64,000 bases of DNA from Apium graveolens (lineage: Eukaryota > Streptophyta > Magnoliopsida > Apiales > Apiaceae), in contig NC_133650.1 in NCBI RefSeq assembly GCF_009905375.1, positions 145,832,476 to 145,896,475 on the forward strand. The letters run 5' to 3'. The notes below the pieces were generated by a model. The model made no database searches, was not told the DNA's origin, and saw only the letters and a program-made list of their open reading frames with translations. How positions within the stretch are numbered: the stretch's first letter is position 1; every line of letters begins with the position of its first letter. This document shows positions 58,180 through 64,000 of the stretch, in pieces. The position numbers and the translations under genes were made by a program.

Positions 58180-59364
58180 ATGGCCCCAAAGAGATCTCGA
58201 ACTGTTGATAACAACAGCACCATTCCTACTGCTGATTCTTCGAGGGGTACTGCTGCAAGGCCTCAATTGGTGGATAGGGCTGCTGAGGAGGAGTATACTA
58301 GGCTACTGACTAAGCCGATTCTGAAGAAGAGGGGATTTTTGCCATCGGGGAGGGATGGTGAGTGATTGCCTATGATTGTAGAGAAAGGGTGAATTTCTTT
58401 TTGTGAGTCACCGGAGACGGTCCCGATGAGTGTGGTTTGTGAGTTTTATGTGAACACAAAGGCTGATAAGAATGGGTATACTGTTGTTAGGGGGCTTACG
58501 GTTGATTAGCAGCCCGAGGCGATTCGCCGTGTTATTGGGCAGCGACAAAGGAAGCCCGATGAGGAGAATTGGAATAAGAAGACCCCCGAGGATTTTGATT
58601 TGGATTTGATTATTGCTTCTCTCTGTCAGCCGGGTACGGTGTGGAAGTTTAAGACGTGACCTAACGAGTATCATTTTTTTCCGGCTGTTGCGATGAACAG
58701 GTATGCCCGTGCATGGAATGCCTTTATTTGTGCTAATATTTTTCCTTCTTCGCATGCACATGAGGTTACAATTGAGAGAACCAGATTGTTTTGGGGGATC
58801 TTGAATGAGGAGTATTATGTGGACCTTGGTGAGTCCATCTACCAAGGGATTTTGAAGTTTTTGAAGGGGAGGACGCAAAGCAACATCCCTTATGCCTCCA
58901 CTGTCACGAAGCTGTGTAGGGGAGTTGGAGTTCACTGGCCTTCTTATGAGCAGCTGTAGATGCCGACCGCTCCTATTGATTCATCGACGCTGAATGCAAT
59001 GCAGGAATGGATGGGTGGGGAGCCCGAGGAGCATGGTTTGGGATATCGTCTTCCAGGAGGACGTCCAGCAGCTGGTGCTACGATGGCTAGGCCCAGTCAG
59101 GCTCATGACGAGGCAGGTTCTTCTAGAGCCCAGGGAGGTGCTGATTCAGGGATGGCTGATGCCCAGTATAGGAGGCTATCGAGGAGGATGGATGCGATGT
59201 ACGAGTCGCAGAGTAGGTTTACTCAGGAGCTCACCCTAGCACTTGGGACTGCTTTCAGAGGCCTTGGACCTGACATCCATTGGCCCGTTTTTTGTGAGGA
59301 CTCTGCTTATCCACCTCTTGACACTCCACCCCTTGAGGGTGATGATGATGATTTTTTTGAGTAG
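58180..59364 (+). pseudogene. F env-position ORF (putative plant transposon protein type)
   Basis: A single 394-codon frame from ATGGCCCCAAAG to TAG, broken by five stops (58363 TGA, 58390 TGA, 58507 TAG, 58657 TGA, 58957 TAG) and no frameshift. The pattern FY-VNTKADKNGYTVVRGLTVD, IRRVIGQ, DFDLDLIIASLCQPGTVWK, then AFICANIFPSSHAHEVTIERT matches the domain often annotated as putative plant transposon protein, common in Athila-like elements downstream of pol. The C-terminal half is Gly/Ala-rich, then DAQYRRLSRRMDAM and a DDDD tail. No signal peptide or membrane segment is seen, so an envelope role is not supported. The same C-terminus is fused to protease in A. Confidence 0.75.
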
Positions 59365-60538
59365 GTATACCCTGTGTTCCTTTTTACTACCTTCACTGGG
59401 GCTAGTGAAGATTTTAAGTTTGGGGTTGGTAGTTAAGGAGCATATTTGTGTGTGTGTGTCATGTAGTTGCATATTCATGATAGTTTAGTTCATATAGTTA
59501 CATATTTTTTCCATATAGTTTTTTTTGTTTTTTTTTGTTTTTTATTTTATAGCTTTATTTATAATGTCATTTAGCTCATGCATATACCATGATCCCTTTT
59601 GTGTTGCTTTACTGATTGATATGTGATATTGATGCGAGTGTAGTGATAGCATTGGATTGATGTTAAATCTTGTCAGGTTGCCATGCATGCTAGAAACACC
59701 TGTAATTTCACTAAGTCTTAGGGTATGCTTAAGGGCTAGATTGTTGTCATGGTTTGATGGTTTTTGAGGTTAATCTATTGATTATGTTTAGAATTTATGA
59801 TAGGCTCTTAATGATATAAGGCATGAAAAGATAAAATTGGAGTAAAAAAATTGGAATTCATTGCTAGTCGTGGCTAGGCGTCAAATGGCTAGTAGTCGGC
59901 TCGTATTTTATGCGAGTAGTCTAGGGTTGAGCAAGATGGAGCAAAACACACTTGCTCAGAAATTTAAAAAAAAAAAGAAAAAAAAATGGATTAATGCATA
60001 ATTTATCACGAGTGAGCTCTTTAGTATTCGAGTTATTAAGTTCTTAGGGGACTTTATGCCTAGTGACCTAAGGCTTTTATAGCCAGGGATCCGCTAACCT
60101 AACGCTCGTAAATGGATGCCATTGCATAAGTCTTTTCTGGACCCCACTCATTGCATGATCAAATAAGCATTTGTTTATTGTGTTGAATAAAAGCATAATT
60201 CTGTAATAAGCTCCAGTGATCTCGAAGTGTTATAAGTCATTTTGTGCCTAGAATTTATTCTTCGTATAATCATGTGATTACCTTGAGGATAATTGAGTTA
60301 TGATAATTGATCTAGTTTTGAAGCATATCTGTTAGCATCCACACACACCACATTTCTAGTTGTATGTTAGCTTGCGTAATTTGATTGACCTTTAGTCGCC
60401 TAATTGCATTTGTTAAGATGTCATGTGTTAGTTGGTCCAGTCATCGCGAGGGGGATCACTATATTTCATGTAGTCTGCATTCATTCATGTTTTTATTTTG
60501 TTTTTTAGTCTGTGACGCTTGAGGACAAGCATCGATTT
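59365..60538 (+). other. 3' untranslated region of F
   Basis: Non-coding, homologous to 5485-6790 of A. Has a T-rich run near 59510-59550, an A-rich run near 59967-59990, and a PPT-like aagtttggggttg at 59416-59427 just after the ORF. Confidence 0.75.
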
Positions 60539-60551
60539 AAGTTTGGGGGTG
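60539..60551 (+). other. Polypurine tract of F
   Basis: aagtttgggggtg directly before TGATAAGTGG; same motif as in A. Confidence 0.9.
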
Positions 60552-60795
60552 TGATAAGTGGCATTTTATACCACTTAGCCACTTAGAACATCTTATAATG
60601 GCTTGAATTGATGTTTTGGAATAAAGTATTTTGTGTATTTGATGCGCTTTCGAGTGTTTTTGCATTTCAGGGTGTAACTTGCGTATTCAGGGAGATTTCA
60701 TCAAAATAAGCCTAGGGAAGTACTTGGGATCAGTCTCGGGGGAATGTGTGAAGAGTTCAGCAAAATCAAGAGCAGAATGCAGAATTTTCCAGAAG

Positions 60796-60878
60796 CCTGC
60801 TAGGCGCCCGCCCAGGATCTGAGGCGGCCGCCTGGGATCTGGGGCACCCACCTGGGAAGTGGGGCGGCCGCCCGGAGT
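60796..60878. repeat. GC-rich minisatellite in F LTR
   Basis: About four units of ggcggccgcctgggatctgg type. Also at 62536-62612 and 63742-63790. Confidence 0.8.
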
Positions 60879-60950
60879 CGGGAAATAAAATTCTATTTTT
60901 ATAATTCGTGTTCTACTGGACTTCTGAGACGGCCGATTCTTGTGGACTTT

Positions 60951-60958
60951 TATATAAG
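60951..60958 (+). promoter_or_regulatory. TATA box of F LTR, first copy
   Basis: TATATAAG preceded by four T, at the same place in all three LTR copies (62685-62692, 63863-63870). A standard plant TATA form. Confidence 0.6.
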
Positions 60959-61990
60959 TAATCTTCAGAGACGTTTCACAAAAATGAAGTATTCATCAAG
61001 CAAGGAGCAAGGAGAGAAGGAAAGAAGACCGTTTTAGCACACAGCAACGAAGAAGAGGAAGCATACGATAATTTGTGATTCTTTTATTCGTTGTAACAGT
61101 GGATGCTAGTTTTCTTTACTTTGAACCTGTTTACTCTTGTGATGTACTCTGGTTTTAATAAATAGTTAGTTAGTTTATATTGTCGTGTTATTATCATTTT
61201 TTCATAAGAACCCATGGTGACGATGAGTTCTATCATGGGCTAATCGTGATCATGGGATCGTAGCGGATTTACTATGGATTTCTTTAGTTAATTGGTTAAT
61301 ACCTTGTTGTGTGATGATTGTATGATATGTAGTATAGGTTGTGCTTATTCGTCTTATGTGCATCGCAAACATATAAGATAGCTTGTTAATCTCTTGTGAA
61401 GGGACAGTGGATCTTGAGATGTAGAACTTGCCATGCTAGCATAGGTTTATGTATTATATGCATGATTAGTGGGTTACTCTAACCGTTTTACTTTCCCTGT
61501 ATAATCATAATGAATAACTTGCGCTTAAATCATTATGTTGTCAAATTCTATTGACATATAGGGTCTCAACATAATTAATGCCTATGCAACTTCTATCTTA
61601 ATTGTGGATGTTTGGTAGAACGGTACTAGTATAACGAAAGTTGGCTTTTATCATTTTCGTGTTGTTCCATTAATATCATCACAATTACATGCTAAGGGTA
61701 ATAACAATGACTATTGAATGAAGTAGTAATGAAGTTATGATCTCATGTGTGTTTAATATTGTTAATTTAAGTAATAATTTAATTTTTTTATTCTCATAGT
61801 TAATTGTAGTTAATAATTAGTTAATCAACCTTAAGTGCTATTGTCTTGACATTGAGAAGTAATCATACATTGGTGAGTGAGTGTTAATTAAATATAAGTA
61901 GTGTGAGTCTCTGTGGGAACGAAAAATAAATCATTCTATATTACTTACGAACGCGTATACTTGCGTGTAATTTAGCGCGTGTTTTTGCAC

Positions 61991-62293
61991 GTATACTTCA
62001 TTCAATGACCTCCACCTTGGTTATATTTAGAATTTGTGATATTCTAATTGATCTACTTTCGAAGCATATCTGTTAAGCATCCGCACACACCACGTTTCTA
62101 GTTGTATGTTAGCTTGCGTGATTTGATTGACCTTTAGTCGCCTAATTGCATTTGTTGAGATGTCATGTGTTAGTTGGTTCAGTCATCGTGAGGGGGATCG
62201 CTGCATTTCATGTAGTCTACATTCATGCATGTTTTTATTTTGTTTTTGATTATGTGACGCTTGAGGACAAGCATCGATTTAAGTTTGGGGGTG
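61991..62293 (+). repeat. Second copy of the F-type 3' UTR end and PPT
   Basis: 62035-62293 repeats about 60300-60551, including the PPT. 62017-62050 (ccttggttatatttagaatttg) instead matches an earlier part of the 3' UTR seen in A near 6340, so about 0.2-0.5 kb is deleted inside it. Shows that a second F-type 3' end follows the first. Confidence 0.8.
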
Positions 62294-63727
62294 TGATAAG
62301 TGGCATTTTATACCACTTAGAACGTCTTATAATGGATTGAATTGATGTTTTGGAATCAAGTATTTTGTGTATTTGATGCGCTTTCGTGTGTTTTTGCATT
62401 TCAGGGTGTAACTTGCGTATTCAGGGAGATTTCATCAAAATAAGCCTAGGGAAGTACTTGGAATCAGTCTCAGGGGAATGTGTGAAGAATTCAGCAAAAT
62501 TAGGAGCAGAATGCAGAATTTTCCAGAAGCCTGCCAGGCCCCCGCCCAGGATCTGAGGCGGCCGCCTGGGATCTGGGGCGCCCGCCTGGGAAGCTGGGGC
62601 GGCCGCCCGAAGTCGGGAAATAAAATTCTGTTTTATAATTCGTGTTCTACTGGACTTCTGAGACGGCTGATTCTTGTGGACATTTATATAAGTAATCTTC
62701 AGAGACGTTTCACATACGAAGTATTCATCAAGCAAGGAGCAGGGAGAGAAAGAAAGAAGATCGTTTTAGCATAATGCAATAAAGAAGAGGAAGCATACGA
62801 TAATTTGTGATTCTTTTATTCGTTGTAACAGTGGATGCTAGTTTTCTTTACTTTGAACTTATTTACTCTTGTGACGTACTCTGCTTTTAATAAGTAGTTA
62901 GTTAATTTACATTGTCATGTTATTATCATGTTTTGATATGAACCCATGGTGACGATGAGTTCTATCATGGGCTAATCGTGATCATGGGGTCGTAGCGGAT
63001 TTACTATGGATTTCATTATTTAATTGTTTAATACCTTGATGTGTGATGATTGTATGATATCTAGTATAGGTGGTGCTTATTCGTCTTATGTGCGTCGCGA
63101 ATATATAAGATAGCTTGCTAATCTCTTGTAAAGCGATAGTGGATCTTGAGATTTAGAACTTTCCATGCTAGCATAGGTTTATGTATTGTATGCATGATTA
63201 GTGGGTAAATCTAACCATTTTACTTGCCCTGTGTAATCATAATGAATAACTTGCTCTTAAATCATTATATTGTCAAATTCTGTAGACATATAGGGTCTCA
63301 ACATAATTGATGCATATGCAACTTCTATCTTAATTTTGGATGTTTGGTAGAATGGTATTAGTACAACAAAAGTTGGCTTTTTTCTGTTTGGTGTTGTTCG
63401 ATTAATATCATCACCGTTACATGCTAAGGGTAATAACAATGACTATTGAATAAAGTAGTAATGAAGTTATGATCTCATGTGTGTTTAATATTATTAATTC
63501 AAGTAATAATTTAAGTGCTTTATTCTCGTAGTTAATTGTAGTTAATAATTAGTTAATCAACCTTAAGTGTTATTGTCTTGATATTGAGAAGTAATCATAC
63601 ATTGGTGAGTGAGTGTTAATTAAATATAATTAGTCTGAGTCTCTGTGGGAACGAATAAGAAATCATTCTATATTACTTGCGAACACGTATACATGCATGT
63701 AATTTAGCACGTGTTTTATGCCTAGCA
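62294..63727 (+). repeat. F-type LTR, second copy
   Basis: 1434 bp, TGATAAGTGG to CCTAGCA. Followed by agtttttg, the spacer that lies between LTR and PBS in A (agttttTGGCGCC), so this copy once had a PBS after it. Confidence 0.88.
62685..62692 (+). promoter_or_regulatory. TATA box of F LTR, second copy
   Basis: TATATAAG, equivalent to 60951-60958. Confidence 0.58.
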
Positions 63728-63741
63728 AGTTTTTGTCACCT

Positions 63742-64000
63742 CCTGGGATGTGGGGCGCCCGCCTGGGAAGCTGAGGCGGCCGCCCGGAGTCGGGAAATAA
63801 AATTCTATTTTTATAATTCGTGTTCTATTGGACTTCTGAAATGGATGATTCTTGTGGACTTTTATATAAGTAATCTTCAGAGACGTTTCACATAACGAAG
63901 TATTCATCAAGCAAGGAGCAAGGAGAGAAGGAAAGAAATAGTTTTAGCACACCACAACGAAGAAGAGGAAGCATACGATAATTTGTGATTCTTTTATTCG
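63742..64000 (+). repeat. F-type LTR, third copy, fragment
   Basis: Begins inside the GC-rich units (cctgggatgtggggcgccc) and continues like 62567-62820 to the window edge. Includes a TATA box at 63863-63870. It follows the truncated PBS spacer at 63728-63741 directly. Confidence 0.88.

Larger units (their letters stand above)
55186..61990 (+). mobile_element. Element F: Athila-type Gypsy, right-hand part
   Basis: Starts abruptly at the beginning of RT because E is inserted there; gag, protease, PBS and 5' LTR are not in the window. Contains RT, RNase H, integrase, an env-position ORF, a long 3' UTR, PPT and an LTR (60552-61990). Related to A by its LTR start, 3' UTR and ORF tail, but a different family. 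Several stops and two frameshifts; inactive. Confidence 0.88.
60552..61990 (+). repeat. F-type LTR, first copy
   Basis: TGATAAGTGGCATT...; ends near 61990 within gcgtgtttttgcac, lacking the final CTAGCA seen in the second copy. Has GC-rich units at 60796-60878 and a TATA box at 60951. Pairs with 62294-63727. Confidence 0.88.

Noticed and set aside
58408..58935. 175-codon minus-strand frame opposite the F env-position ORF
   Set aside because: It is antisense to a frame with clear homology to A and to a known domain family; the reverse frame has none.
58180..59364. Retroviral-type envelope protein
   Set aside because: Position fits, but no signal peptide, transmembrane segment or fusion-like stretch is visible, and the sequence fits the putative plant transposon protein family.
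1..64000. Host genes, tRNA, rRNA or CRISPR arrays
   Set aside because: Nothing with the needed motifs was seen on either strand; direct repeats present are LTRs, minisatellites or microsatellites.

Overview
The window is plant nuclear DNA, most likely from a eudicot with a large, repeat-rich genome; the species cannot be told from this sequence. I find no host gene, tRNA, rRNA or CRISPR array. Nearly every base from about 1.7 kb to the right edge can be assigned to LTR retrotransposons inserted into one another, as in pericentromeric or other heterochromatic DNA. The families recognised are: a decayed Ty1/Copia element (minus strand); two related Athila-type Ty3/Gypsy elements, here called A (minus) and F (plus); and four plus-strand Tekay/Del-like chromovirus families, here called B, C/E, D and G.

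Layout. 1-1.7 kb: AT-rich, internally repeated DNA. 1.7-3.96 kb and 11.03-11.63 kb: two pieces of one Copia pol remnant, split by element A (3961-11021), which is flanked by a 5-bp target duplication with one mismatch. 11627-11753: 3' end of a B-type internal region. 11754-36926: element B. Its 5' LTR is split by the young, almost intact element G (14943-26668, perfect TTGAC duplication), its internal region (27518-33070) is heavily mutated, and its 3' LTR is 33071-36926. 36927-37733: 3' part of a C-type LTR. 37734-42451: 3' end of pol plus the LTR of element D. 42452-55185: element E (5'-truncated C-type LTR, internal region, complete 3' LTR). 55186-61990: element F from the start of RT to its 3' LTR, followed by a second copy of the F 3' end (61991-63727) and the start of a third LTR piece.

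Read from right to left, each junction places one element inside the next: E in the RT of F, D in the LTR of E, a C-LTR element in the pol of D, B in that C-type LTR, and G in the LTR of B. The right halves of this nest are all present. The matching left halves are missing and the nest stops at about 11,626 against the Copia/A block, so a large deletion, an inversion or a misassembly is likely there.

G is the only nearly complete coding element. It has a CCHC Gag, retropepsin, RT, RNase H, a D,D-35-E integrase and a C-terminal chromodomain, with one in-frame stop at 22731. A and F share a 3' organisation: a C-terminal segment of an env-position ORF, an internal polypurine-like motif, a long 3' untranslated region, and the PPT next to a TGATAAG... 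LTR. A has lost RT, RNase H, integrase and most of that ORF through a deletion that joins protease to the ORF tail in frame.

The observations most worth following are short basic micro-ORFs at the same place in the LTRs of B, C and D; a leader ORF between PBS and gag in E and probably B; the in-frame Gag-protease-ORF3 fusion in A; an apparent private core promoter in front of the env-position ORF of F; and reading frames decayed almost only by C-to-T type stops.
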